DNA of 64,000 bases from Sindora glabra (taxonomy: Eukaryota; Streptophyta; Magnoliopsida; Fabales; Fabaceae). The notes beneath the pieces are model-generated. The model was not told the DNA's origin, did no database searches, and saw only the letters and a program-made list of their open reading frames with translations. Each line of letters opens with the position of its first letter. Position 1 is the first letter of the stretch. A program made the position numbers and the translations under genes. The stretch spans positions 7,681,343 through 7,745,342 of the forward strand of contig CM035227.1 of the NCBI GenBank assembly GCA_020226215.1, read 5' to 3'. Shown here piece by piece: positions 36,243 through 47,328 of the stretch.

Positions 36243-37918
36243 GATATTGTTAGGAATTTGGATTATCTTATGCAGCAAAAATTTAAAATTTGATTCGAAT
36301 TCTACTTAGGATCTATGCAAAAAGCATAAATCAATGATTAAGATTTTACCTATTGGGTACTCGTATTTCTACTGATCAAAACTTGAGAGCGGATGAATTA
36401 AACTCCAGTTGGAAGGTACAACATCTTTATGGTATCCACACGAAGCGAATAACAACCTCTCACCCTCCACAAATCTGCTAGGATGCATTTTTTCTCTTTG
36501 GGATTTAGGATTGGATGTTTTCTGAGTGATTTAGGGTTTTATGAAAATTATGAGCGTGTGTGTAAGTGCTGCTCTTAAGTCCCTTTTTATAGAACTTAGG
36601 CAAATTACAATCTTAGTCTTACTAGGATGATGCTTCTAAAATTCTAATCACACTTAATAACTCATCTTATCTTTATCCTAGAGATAATGAGGAGAGATAA
36701 GACTTATTTATTAATTATCTAATATTAGATAATAATATTATCTCATAATATACATATCTTAATATTAGATAATTGCATATAGTTATCAAATATTAAAATA
36801 ATATTATCTCATAATATATTTATCTAATATCTAATAACGTAATTATTTGATATTACTTTAATATCAAATAATATCATATAATAATTATATTTATTACATG
36901 AAAAATATATTATTATTTAACAATATATATATATGCATGAAAATAAGTCCAATTAATTAGATATTATTCTAATTAAAGTTCAATTAATTATTATCTTATT
37001 CCTACTCCTTTTGTGTAACCTCATAGGTTCTTACTACATTGACAATAATTCATTATTGAGTCATAAACAGTGAGCAATATCTAGTAATACATTACTACCA
37101 CTCAAGTAGTAAGAATGTATGTGATTCGATATCCACTTAATACATGATCAATGCTTTACATTATAATCCCTTTTGTAATAATATCCAAATTGAACTGGAG
37201 GCATGGAGTATGTCATCTTCGTCAATGTTTAATTTATATTTCTGGATACTGAGTAGACTTCAAAACAAATGATCAATATCACATATTGATTCATTTGAGT
37301 ATGACCATGCATTTCTAAGTCTCACTCAATCAAGGGATCCAAGGATATGCCTCTTTTTTATAAGAGTAACAAAATCCCATCTACATCACCACTTCCCTTT
37401 ACATGATTCATGACACACCTAATTAACGTCGTACTCCTCATTCCGATTAAAGGTGATATAAGATGACATTAAAATGAGTAACCTCTTATGTAGGGAACCG
37501 TAGTGACTTCAGGTTAAAGGACTATATACAATTGTGATCATATGAGAATTACTAATGACTCAATTCTTATCCATGTAATATTCTCATAATGGGCCGGTCC
37601 AGTATATTTGTTCACTAATAATGTACTCATATATTGACTTAATATCACATATCCATGATTCATAATCATCAGTCACTATACATGCCAGTCTCGATGTACT
37701 ATTATTATCCATTGTCGTAATAACACTTGACTAGGGACATTTTAAAAATAGTAAAATTATTTCAGGGATAATTATTATATTAAGTTATAAATTACGTAAA
37801 ATTAATAAAATAAAAATAAAATAATATAATAATTACATTGCCTAAAATAAATATAATACATTGTATATTATTTTAATCATCTATATAATTGGTTCTTAGG
37901 ACACACACCAACAGATAT
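36243..37918. mobile_element. Solo LTR nested in the copia gag region, with perfect 5-bp target duplication
   Basis: The insertion occupies 36248-37913. It begins TGTTAGGAATTTGG and ends cacacaccaaca, thus TG...CA, and is bordered by GATAT on both sides (36243-36247 and 37914-37918). It is longer than, and unrelated to, the LTRs of its host element. No internal coding region is present, so recombination between two LTRs probably removed it. The strand is uncertain. The reverse complement begins TGTTGGTGTGTGTCCTAAG, which looks like the usual 5' end, so minus is slightly preferred. Confidence 0.85.
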
Positions 37919-38127
37919 ATCCATAAACCTACTTATGGAATATATTTCTTTTTAAGTTTGATTTATTTTTAAGTTTTTCAATAACAAATACAAATAAATA
38001 GTAATCATTCATACAAAACAAATCTTCTATCTTTTTTTTTAAAGAGTAAAATTCTCACTATTAAAAAAATATCATTATATTTGTATTAGCATTCATGTTC
38101 ACATAAGTAAAATGTACCAGAGCCTAA

Positions 38128-38139
38128 GCTTTAATACCA
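38128..38139 (-). other. Primer-binding site of the copia element
   Basis: On the minus strand the sequence next to the right-hand LTR reads TGGTATTAAAGC. This differs at two positions from the initiator tRNA-Met complementary motif TGGTATCAGAGC common in plant copia elements. It lies five bases from the LTR border. Confidence 0.7.
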
Positions 38140-38144
38140 CTTAT

Positions 38145-38846
38145 TGAAAATATTGAGATTAAAGTAACACACAATAGAAATTAAATAATTTACTTAAATT
38201 GACTTTTTCCATACACACAATTAAATATATCATGGGACCTAGTTCGGTAAAAATTCACTAATAAAATAATAGATATAATATCTTTCTAGAAACTTTAGGA
38301 AACAACTAACATGAAAAATTTTTATTAAAATAGGTAGAATTCTCAATAGAAGCAATACAATAATTAACATTAATTATTGTATAAAACTAGCTGGCAGAGA
38401 AAAAGAAAACTAGTAAAAAAAATGTATTACACTATCCAAATTATCAAAAATAATATATTCAAATTTGATTGAATTTGAGTAAATATAGTAATCAATCTTC
38501 AAATACGATTTGACAAAATATTATGAAATTCTTTCTTCCACTGCATGTCATCCTGTGACTGAGAGAAAAATGACTTGCTTCTACTGTTACTCACACTTCA
38601 AGGCACAACAAAAACCTATATAATGGAACCTTAGGCGTTAATCAACTAAAAAATAATTTCTTATATCCTTTTTTGCAACAAGCCAAATTTGGCTTCATCG
38701 TTATGCTTAAGTAATGTGCTCATTTCAAAAAAAAAAAAAAACTATCCTATAATTTTTGTCATCTTTTATTTATTTATCTATTTTTATATCAAATATTAAA
38801 TATAAAGAATATTATGAATTTATTTAGGAGGAATTCACCACCAACA
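38145..38846 (-). repeat. 5' LTR of the copia element
   Basis: On the plus strand it starts TGAAAATATTGAG and ends caccaccaaca. It matches the left LTR along its length with many substitutions and several indels, so the insertion is old. The TATA-like box of the element cannot be placed with confidence. Confidence 0.8.
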
Positions 38847-38851
38847 ATTAT

Positions 38852-39656
38852 TACCATTTGTCATTAGCTTGTTTGTTAATTAGCTGTTAATTATAGTAGT
38901 TAACTGATTCAAGTAATTGTTAATTAATAATTAATTATATTAATTGATTTGATTAAATGTTTGAATAAGAATGTTTAATAAAATTAGTTATTTATAATTA
39001 GCTATTTGAATATAAAATGACATATAAATGTATGAATATATTTTATTCATCATTTGAGTATTTTTTATTTTAAAATTTTAAATTTTATATATATTAAAAA
39101 AATTTATAAATAAAATATTATTATAATTTATTATATATTATATATTTTTAAAATTAAATTAATATAATTTTTTTATTATTAAATATATTAGAAATTTTTT
39201 AGAAAGGATAATGAAAATTTATTAGAAACAATTTAATCATTTTTAACAATTGTCCCCCCAACATTTTGAATTTACCCGATTTGAAACCAAGCAGCTAATT
39301 TAAGCAACAGATGAATTGGTTGTTGAGTCAATTAATTGATAATGTTAAAAAAATTGTTAGCCAAACGTCTCTATTGTCACATTGTGGAACTCCATTATTT
39401 CATAATAATTAAGGCCCACCACAAATAATTGATCTGAATTTTTGGTGGGTACATACTTCTAAAACAAAAAGGTAAATTGCAGCAAGGGCAAAAATATCAA
39501 AGATATCGTTTGAATTCAACGTGAGTTGTTTTCACGCCGTTTAAATGTGGTGTTGGTTTGAGATATAATTTTTGAAAGAATTTTGAATAATAATAAAAAA
39601 AATGTAACATTGTTGTTATAGTTTGGCAGAGCACATTTTCTCCCTTGTCCCACATT
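38852..39656 (+). promoter_or_regulatory. Upstream region of carboxylesterase gene A
   Basis: AT-rich DNA between the copia element and the start codon at 39657. No clear TATA box in the last 150 bases; the candidate closest to consensus is gatataattt at about 39560. A short antisense frame (39718-39497) has no domain and is not called. The copia element ends about 0.8 kb upstream of the gene. Confidence 0.35.
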
Positions 39657-40679
39657 ATGGCTTTGACGAAAAGCACCATGCCAAGCCAAGCACTATCATC
39701 AAACTCCACCGACTCCACCGTTTATTCTTATGAATTCTTCCATCTTATCCAACATGCCGACGGGACCATCACGCGCCTCCTTCACATTCCGAGCGTCCCG
39801 GCCGCCCCTGATCCCAGCTCCCCCTCACCGGCTCTCTCCAAAGACGTCCCACTCAACCAATCAAACAACACCAGCCTCAGAATCTTCCTGCCCCGCCAAG
39901 CACTGAATAATTCCTCCGCTCTGCCTGTCGTCGTTTTCTTTCACGGCGGAGGTTTCATCATGTACAGCGCCTCCTCACCCTTCTTCCATCAATTCTGCCT
40001 CAACATCGCTGTTCACCTTAACGTGCTCGTCGTCTCGGTCGAGTATAGGCTGGCGCCGGAGCATCGTCTACCGGCGGCCTACGAAGATGCTATGGAAGCG
40101 CTACACTGGATCAAATCCCCACAGGCTGATGATTGGCTACAAAAATACGCTGATCTCTCCAATTGCTTCCTCATGGGATCGAGTGCGGGCGGCAACATGG
40201 CTTATCATGTGGGGCTACGCATAGCATCCTTGGACTGTGATAATCTTTATCCATTGAGGATCAGAGGGCTGATATTGCATCAGCCCCTTTTTGGTGGGTC
40301 CCAGAGAAGTGAATCGGAGTTGCGGTTGGAGCATGATCGGATCTTACCGCTTCGTGTGTGTGATATGATGTGGGAGTGTTCCTTGCCACTCGGGGCTGAC
40401 CGTGATCATGAGTATTGCCATCCAACGGTCGAGAATCATGGAAAATGTTTAGAGAAGATCAAACGGCTAGGATGGCGGGTTCTGGTGAGCGGATGCGATG
40501 GAGACCCGCTGATAGACCGTCAGAAAGAGGCGGCCGAGCTTATGGAGAACAAGGGCGTGACAGTGATGACCAAATTTGCCGAAGGTAAGTTTCATGGCTA
40601 CGAATTTATTGACCCCTCTAAGTTCGAGGAATTGCACGTTGTCTTACAGGAGTTCATGCTATCTACCATGGCAGGATAA
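39657..40679 (+). CDS. Carboxylesterase, CXE / GID1-like alpha/beta hydrolase (copy A)
   Basis: An intronless gene of 340 residues, the usual length for plant CXE proteins. The fold is alpha/beta hydrolase (Abhydrolase_3). The oxyanion-hole motif HGGGF is at 96-100, with RLAPEHRLPAAYEDA at 131-145. The nucleophile Ser176 sits in GSSAGGN, Asp283 in GDPLID, and His313 in FHGYEF, so the triad is complete. A conserved N-terminal DGTITRLLHIPS (35-46) precedes the core. The members of this group that I know best hydrolyse short-chain or small aromatic esters; the substrate here is unknown. No signal peptide is seen, so it is probably cytosolic. The start chosen is ATG 39657 (cattATGG); a second ATG at 39678 is possible. 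It is paralogous to the gene at 47329, on the same strand. It is not a GID1 receptor, since the catalytic His is retained. Confidence 0.93.
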   Translation: MALTKSTMPSQALSSNSTDSTVYSYEFFHLIQHADGTITRLLHIPSVPAAPDPSSPSPALSKDVPLNQSNNTSLRIFLPRQALNNSSALPVVVFFHGGGFIMYSASSPFFHQFCLNIAVHLNVLVVSVEYRLAPEHRLPAAYEDAMEALHWIKSPQADDWLQKYADLSNCFLMGSSAGGNMAYHVGLRIASLDCDNLYPLRIRGLILHQPLFGGSQRSESELRLEHDRILPLRVCDMMWECSLPLGADRDHEYCHPTVENHGKCLEKIKRLGWRVLVSGCDGDPLIDRQKEAAELMENKGVTVMTKFAEGKFHGYEFIDPSKFEELHVVLQEFMLSTMAG

Positions 40680-40777
40680 GACGGAGGGATCTTTAATAAA
40701 ATTAAGTGTATTTAACCGTGTGTATTGAATTAATTAAAAATATAGTCGCACTTGAAAAAATAAAAGTAAAATTATTC

Positions 40778-42055
40778 GGCTTTGTTTTTCTTCATGACCC
40801 ATAAATATTTCACGGAATCATATAGCTGATATTCGATGAGGCCCTCGGATAGATATATACCGTAAAAGATACTTCTTGTTCCTCCTCTTCGTTTTTCCCC
40901 CTTTTTTTTTTTTTTGAAGTATATTAATGTACAAATATTAAAGAATATAATAATTTTTTTAACTTTAGAAAAATATATTATAATTTATTAATATATTTTT
41001 AATAAAAATTAATTAATATGTAAAATTATTGAATATTTAAGAATAATATTTGAACGAAGATAATAAATATAATATTAATTTATAAATAAATAGGAATAAT
41101 TTTTTTAAATAACATTTAAAAAGGAAAAAAAAGGGAGTAATAATTAGATTTTCATATCATCATCTCATTGATAAAAGATCTGTTTTATTATTTTTTTCAT
41201 TTCTAATTTTTCTTTAACTTAATGATAACTAGCTAAAGTATTTGCCGTATACAAAATTTGCTCTAACTTCATGTACAAATTATGACTAATATAATGAAAT
41301 AGATTTATATTTAAATATATGCGAGTTTGTTCATTTATATAATATATATTTATATATAAATGTGAGATCAATTAAACCAAATCTCAAATGATTTGATGCA
41401 ACTCAATAGAGAAGACTTCTTATACAAATTAATTTATAAAAAATAATATTTATAAAGCGAAGAAGCCCATGCGATATACGAATATATGTATATATCCATG
41501 TATGTAGGGGGAGGTTTAAAAAATTATTCTTATAATAAAACAAAGAAACCCGTTGATGATTTTATTTTTTCTTAATTTTTAAATGAGATATTTCATTTGA
41601 TTAAAGTAAAAAAAATAAAATAATATGTTTTATTAAATTATTTTACATTAATCGTAAAAAGCGCAAAGTGTTGGCCTATAAATATTGAGCTAATTGTTAT
41701 AACTGAAAAAATTCAAAAAAAATCTAATAAAAATATTAAAGTCCAATTACGATATTTCACCCCAAAATGTAATAAGAGAGTTGATTTATGTTAGGGCTTC
41801 AACTAATGTCCTGATTTTTAATTTTATTAGAAACGAAAGCTTATATAAATAAAATATTTAATTATAATTTGATTTGAAATATAAATCACAAAATAAAATA
41901 ATTTTAAGCAAATATAAATTAAAATTTTAATTTATAATTTATTTAATACTTGATTTCTAAAGTTAATAATAGTAATTAATTGAATATTTATTATTAAAAT
42001 TTAAATGAAATTAAATATAAACTAATGTAGAACAATTTAATTATTAATTTTAAGG
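40778..42055. repeat. Duplicated 3' flank of esterase A (D1, first part)
   Basis: From ggctttgtttttcttcatg the sequence matches 52773-53945 with many small differences and indels. Shared landmarks in the same order include tcatatagctgat, attgataaaagatc, agaagcccatgc, gttgatgattttat and tatttaattataatttgat. No gene lies in it. It is the flank belonging to the duplicated esterase unit. Confidence 0.75.
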
Positions 42056-43810
42056 ATAATTCTTGGGTGCACATCTTCACCATACTCTGTGGTACTAATA
42101 GCCATACACTCACTGACACGTTCAAGTTGATTACTATTAATATAGAAAATTTATTTACCACTTAGCCCTTTTGAATATATCCTTACAATTTGCAAATACG
42201 TCCAAATTGATTTTGCTTCTTTAGTCCACTCCGTTTCTACCAAAACATCCTTCCCAAACCAAATCAATTTTTTTTACGCCTTCAATATCGAATAAAAAAT
42301 AATTTTTTATTTTTCAAATAAATAATTTAATAATCTAGTAAAATTAATTTCTATGGTATTATTTATAATAAAAATTAAATAATATTTCATATTTTAAATA
42401 TTTTTACCACAAAATTATTATTATTAAAATTTTAATGAATAAACACGCAATCAATGCATATTAAATTACTATATAATTGTTTAATTACTATTTTTTAATA
42501 ATAATAAAAATGATAATTTATTTAACTATACGTACAAAATTTTGAATTCAAATCATGGACATAATAAAAAATAAAACTCATAACATAACATTAAATGTAA
42601 TTGCACTACCAAAATATTAGCTTTTAATTATCACTTTTATTTGCCATTGTTCCACCGTAGCAACTCAATATGCGTTTAAATGTTATTCTCAAACGAAAAA
42701 TAAGTCAAAATTATGAAAATTTGATATTTTTTATATATAAATTGAGTGATAAATTTTATGTATATATAACTATCATCAATTAATTTACAATATTTGATTA
42801 TGTAAGTAAATTTTTCATTCTTAGTAATTTTGTTTCACAGTTAATTGTGTTCGGAGAATAATTGATTTTAGAAAGGAATTTTCAAATACGCATTATCAAT
42901 CAAATTATTTTCGGACAAAAAAAACGTGATTTTAGAAGAATATTTTTTGGTGGATGATCTTAGAAATATATTGATTTTAAATAACAGTTAAAAGATGACC
43001 CACATGTTTGCATATATTATTTTATTATGTGTTTCACTGTGTTGTCTCAAAATATCATTTGACTTCTAATTATTTTTTAAAATTTTACCATAAATATAAA
43101 TTTAATAACCTTTTTAAATAGTTATCTTGAAATTATAATTTTTACGGATTTTTCTCATATATTCGTGAGGTTTTATTTATCAATAACAAATAATATTTAC
43201 AGAATTATTAACATGAATAATTTTCTTTTTGGCACTAAAGAATTATTAGTGAAAGTGATAGTATGTAAAAATACTTACAATTTAATTTCTGGTTAATTCA
43301 TTATTTTTTTAAAAAAATTATTAGTTAAGTGTTCACTAATTGTAACATGAAAAAAATTAACTAAATGGAAGCATATGATATTAAAAAGGCAAGACTTATC
43401 TACATATCATGTGCTTGGCCTCCATCACTTTTTTTTGGGTGTACTCAACACTTTTATTTAAAAATTTTTATTTTCATTATTTTTTAAATTAGAATATAGA
43501 TATCCAAAAGATACATAAAGACTTCAAAAGTGAACAATACATTTATACATAAAATAGTAAGATTAAAAAGAAGTTCTCTTTTATCCAATAAGCCAACTGG
43601 TGTGTCCCAAGTCACTAAAAATTGCTATTTCATTTTCATTAAAAAAATGAAATAATCACATTTTCAATTAATTCGCTTTGAATTGTCACAAACTTTTAAT
43701 GTATAGGATATGCTAGTTGTGTATCTATAAGCAAAATTTTTTCAGGATTAAGTTTGGAAGAATAAAAGAGGAGAGACAAAAGAGAAAGGCAAAGTGAAAA
43801 AAATAAAAAT

Positions 43811-44323
43811 GGAAAATATTCTGTCAATTTTAGAGTGGTTAGATTTTTACCTCTTAAAATTTAAAAATTTCAATATCACCCTTTTAAAATATATAAAATT
43901 TATAATTAATATATATTATTGAATAAATTTTTTATTTTATTAAATTATGTAATTTTTCATAAAATTTTCAAAGAAGAATCACAATAGTATTATTATTTTT
44001 ACATAATTTTATTATTTATTTTCAAGCATTTAATTAAAAAAATATATATGTAATTTAATTTCTTTTAATTATATGACAAAGAAATTATGAGCGAACTTAT
44101 AAATCAAGAAAAAATATGAATGAAAAAATGATGAGATAAATTAATATATTATGATATTGCAATTTTTATTTAGAAAGTTTATGAAAAAATTGTGTAATTT
44201 GATAAATGAGAAATAGTGTCATGTTAATTTTAAATTTTGTATAATTTAAGAAGGTAATATTTAACTTTTCAAAGTTAAAGGAGACAAATTCAACCACCCA
44301 AAATTAAAGGAAATATTTTACAT
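43811..44323. mobile_element. Foldback MITE 1
   Basis: The left arm (ggaaaatattctgtcaatt..., then tagagtggttagatttt) is matched by the reverse complement of the right arm (tgtaaaatatttcctttaatt..., then gggtggttgaatttg). The similarity extends about 110 bases inward, giving a long imperfect hairpin of about 510 bp. No coding sequence. It is related to the next element. Confidence 0.65.
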
Positions 44324-44355
44324 TTTTTAAAAGAATTAAAAAACTAGAAAAAATA

Positions 44356-44792
44356 AAATTTCCCTTTAAATTTTGGGTGATTTAATTTTACCTATTTTAA
44401 CTTTAGAACGTTGAAATTAGCACACATCATTCACTTAATTAATCATCTTATTAAATTATATAATTTTTTATAAAATTTTTAAATAAGAATCATGATATTA
44501 TAATATAGTATATTTTTAGTCATTTTTTCACATATAATTTTTATGTTATATAATTAATAAAAATTAATTTATATATAATAAATTTTAATTAAATATTTGT
44601 AAATAAAGTGTGAAGTTATGTGTTCTTATTTAAAAATTTCATGAAAAATTATATAATTTGATAAAAATGATAAATTAAATAGATGATGAGAATTAATTCT
44701 AAATTATATAAAATTTAAAAAGGTGATTTTTAAATTTCTAAAGTTACAAAAAATAAAATTTAATCAGAAAGATAAATTTTGCATTTTTCTAA
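44356..44792. mobile_element. Foldback MITE 2, adjacent and related
   Basis: It begins aaatttccctttaaatttt and gggtgatttaattttacc, and the right end reverse complemented gives aaatttatctttctgatta and a matching interior. Inner parts on both arms contain aaattatataattttttat and ttaaataagaatcatgat in opposite directions. It lies only about 30 bases from MITE 1 and shares its ends and interior with it. Confidence 0.6.
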
Positions 44793-44984
44793 AAAGTTAA
44801 CTTAGGAGGTCCAAGTAGCAAATATTTGATCAAACAAAATAATTTCAGCCTGCCATGTGTCATTGAATCTATTTAGAGTAGCATAGAATATTGTAAGAAT
44901 GTGTAGTGGAAAATCCTCCTAATTTTAAAATTTAAATTAAATCTTATATTTAATTATAGTAATTAGAATAAATTATATTATTAT

Positions 44985-45403
44985 TATTGAAGTACATCAA
45001 ATGAAGTGATAACATGAGTATAACCAAACTAGAAGGACCGATTTCTATTTTCTAATAAATATAGGGACAGTGAATATCCGAACAGCGCTCATCCGCAGAA
45101 TTGGTTAGGAGATGATTCGCATGCCGTGCACAGGATCAACTTTGAAGAGAGATACTGAGATAATATAAATTAATTTTTTTTAAGTTATGAATTTTAGTAA
45201 AAAAAAATAGTAGGTATCAGAACAAATTTTATATTTTATATTTTTAAAAATTGACATAAAATAAAAAAAAAAGAAAAAGATTCAAATCTGTCAGGGAAGA
45301 GTAGAATAAAATTTGGTGCAGCCCTCTGCAGCAGCCAAGGGGGAAAAGTAGAATAAAATTTCGTCCAAGGCTGCAATCAGTTTTCTTATTTCGCTATGTG
45401 TCC
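44985..45403. repeat. Duplicated 3' flank of esterase A (D1, second part)
   Basis: Matches 53991-54210: common phrases are aatgaagtg.taacatga, atttctattttctaataa, gcagcagccaagg, and caatcag.tt.cttatttcg. The first copy has an extra section of about 150 bases around 45150-45300 and a repeated 'aaagtagaataaaatt' phrase. No gene. Confidence 0.7.
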
Positions 45404-45451
45404 CTAGTGCGTGTGTGTCTATATATATATATTTACACGCGCGCGCGTGGT

Positions 45452-45646
45452 CACACTTTCACAGGATATGCATAACAGCGTAAAGCTTTTGATTCGTTAT
45501 TTTTTTTTTAAATAACTAGATTATTTATTTTGAATTAAAATCTACACACACTTTCACAGGATGTGCGTAACAGCGTAAAGCCTTTGGTTCGTTTTTTTAT
45601 TTTTTTAATTTTAAATAACTCGATTATTTATTTTGAATTAAAATCT
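45452..45646. repeat. Two-copy tandem repeat, period 95 bp
   Basis: Copy 1 starts at 45452 and copy 2 at 45547, both with cacactttcacaggat. Each continues with aacagcgtaaagc, a T-run, and ends gattatttattttgaatta. Few substitutions separate the copies, so the duplication is relatively young. Confidence 0.8.
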
Positions 45647-46574
45647 TTTATAATTTTTTAATTCTATTTACACTTTATATTATCAGTTTACATACTTTAT
45701 ATATATATATAGCTCAAAAATATTTGTCAGTTTAAATTTTACGATGAAACAGCATAAAAATTTGTCGATTTAAATTTTATGAAATTTCAAGACAAAATTT
45801 ACAACTTTTATATGCTATTTTATGATAATATGTTTACATGCATAATTTCAGTTTTTTATTTATATATATTAAAAAAATATAATATGAAGCAAAATTGGAG
45901 TTAAAAAATTGTTAAAATCTTAAATTCAAACTTAGTAAACAAATTGATTTAAGGCTCCCAAAAAAGAAAAAAGGAAAAAAAGTAAAGGTTTTACATGGAA
46001 AAGAGGCAGTTTAACAGCTGTACATAAGACGTGAGAGCAAAGGATATGTGGCGAAGTAAGACGACTAGCTGTGGCTCTTGGTTGCCGCCAAATTTTGCAC
46101 CTAAAAGTATTATAAGATAATTTTATTATAATATATACTGTGATTTTTTTTTTCAATCACAATATTTTTATTTTATTAATCTGTTAATTTATATAATTAA
46201 TTTTATATCTCATTTTTTAATTGCGAATATTTTATAAAAATAAATATATATTTAAAAATTAAAAATATGTAAATTTGACAAATATGTAGTCCTCTGCATT
46301 TTTAAAGTTTATTTCTCTCTCCATTTATTTAATTTTTTTTTAAATTGAAAAAGTCATAGTTATGACAGAAATTAAAGCAATTGTTATTCTCAGAAATAAA
46401 TAAATAAATAACACATTCTCATCCGCAGGCAGGATCCCATTGGCCGCCAAACTAAGACAAACACAAAAGTCGTGTTCGTTAGCAATAAGTCGCACGAGGC
46501 GTGTAGCGATTATTTTCATATTTGATGTGGAAAGAGTTTACGTGATAATCTCCTACGATTCGATAGATACTTGT

Positions 46575-46602
46575 GAATTGCGAATTGCGAATTGCGAATT
46601 GC
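46575..46602. repeat. (GAATTGC)4 microsatellite
   Basis: Four perfect head-to-tail copies of the heptamer gaattgc. Heptamer arrays of this regularity are uncommon by chance and may be polymorphic. Confidence 0.9.
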
Positions 46603-47232
46603 GTGCAGCCACAATTCAGAAATAACAGAATATAATAATGTCTAATAAAATTTTAATATTTTACTTGATATAATTAAAAATAAAAATTTATTTTATTTAT
46701 AATTTTGATTTTAATTATATTTATATGATTATAAAATCTATCAAATTTAATAAAAATTTTATTATTTATTTTATTTTTCTAAAATTTATATTATATAAAA
46801 AATTTACTTCATTTTTAATATTATATTTATCATAATATTATTAAGATACATTTTTTTTATTGAATTTCATATATTTTTAATATATCTAAATAAAAAAATT
46901 CAGTGAGGAGGAACTTCAAACCTTTTGTTGTGTAAAATGAGTTAGAAGAAACAGGTATTTATAGTGAAGAAAGAGGATTTAAAAAAATTAAAATAAAGAA
47001 TAAATATTTTGTAACAACCAAATTTTATAATTACAATAAGTAAATAATGTTATAATATTTAAAATACATCTATAATTATCTATAATAATACCTAACCCAA
47101 AATCTTTAATAATCAAGAAAATATAACAACTAATTAAGGATAATAACCGAAGCTCAAAAAATCTTTTCAAATATCTCAAAATTTCCAACCACTACATGGA
47201 AAATTTTGGCTCTCACCTCTCTGCTGGTCGGG

Positions 47233-47242
47233 TTTATATAAA
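47233..47242 (+). promoter_or_regulatory. TATA box of esterase B
   Basis: The string tttatataaa lies about 87 bases before the start codon at 47329, an appropriate distance for a transcription start around 47270 and a leader of roughly 60 bases. The following sequence (caacctcttcttccctccc) is C/T-rich like a plant 5' leader. Confidence 0.6.
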
Positions 47243-47328
47243 CAACCTCTTCTTCCCTCCCAAGCACGGGAGCAACCTGCAGATTCAAACACCTTCAGTT
47301 TTTTCTTCATCGAGGAGAGTAGTAAACC

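Larger units (their letters stand above)
31645..38851 (-). mobile_element. Full-length but inactive Ty1/copia retrotransposon (minus orientation)
   Basis: The element runs 31650-38846, with LTRs of about 737 bp (31650-32386) and 702 bp (38145-38846) in the same orientation. Each starts T(G)...G on the plus strand and ends in ACA. The flanking pentamers ATCAT (31645-31649) and ATTAT (38847-38851) fit a target duplication with one change. In minus orientation the 5' LTR is the right-hand one. Next to it lies a degenerate tRNA-Met primer-binding site, and the polypurine tract lies beside the left LTR. Gag, integrase, reverse transcriptase and RNase H remnants are in the copia order. A 1.67 kb solo LTR interrupts the gag region. 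Numerous stops show it cannot be active. Confidence 0.85.
42056..44984. other. Insertion-bearing spacer absent from the second flank copy
   Basis: Relative to the second copy of the flank, where the matching parts are nearly adjacent (53945 and 53991), this stretch of about 2.9 kb is extra. It is AT-rich, has no gene, and contains two foldback elements (listed separately). The rest, 42056-43800, has no feature I can identify. Confidence 0.55.
45404..47232. other. Spacer upstream of esterase B
   Basis: AT-rich, with a Z-DNA-like alternating tract at 45417-45450 (tatatata followed by cacgcgcgcgcg), a 95-bp tandem repeat, and a heptamer microsatellite (both listed). Short frames at 45932-46156 and 46440-46625 are without domains and are not called. 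Confidence 0.45.

Noticed and set aside
39645..39656. Start of esterase A at TTG 39645, four codons upstream of the ATG
   Set aside because: The first ATG at 39657 is in better context and a non-ATG start is not needed.
39497..39718. Antisense 73-residue frame at the start of esterase A
   Set aside because: It overlaps the esterase coding start and promoter and has no domain.
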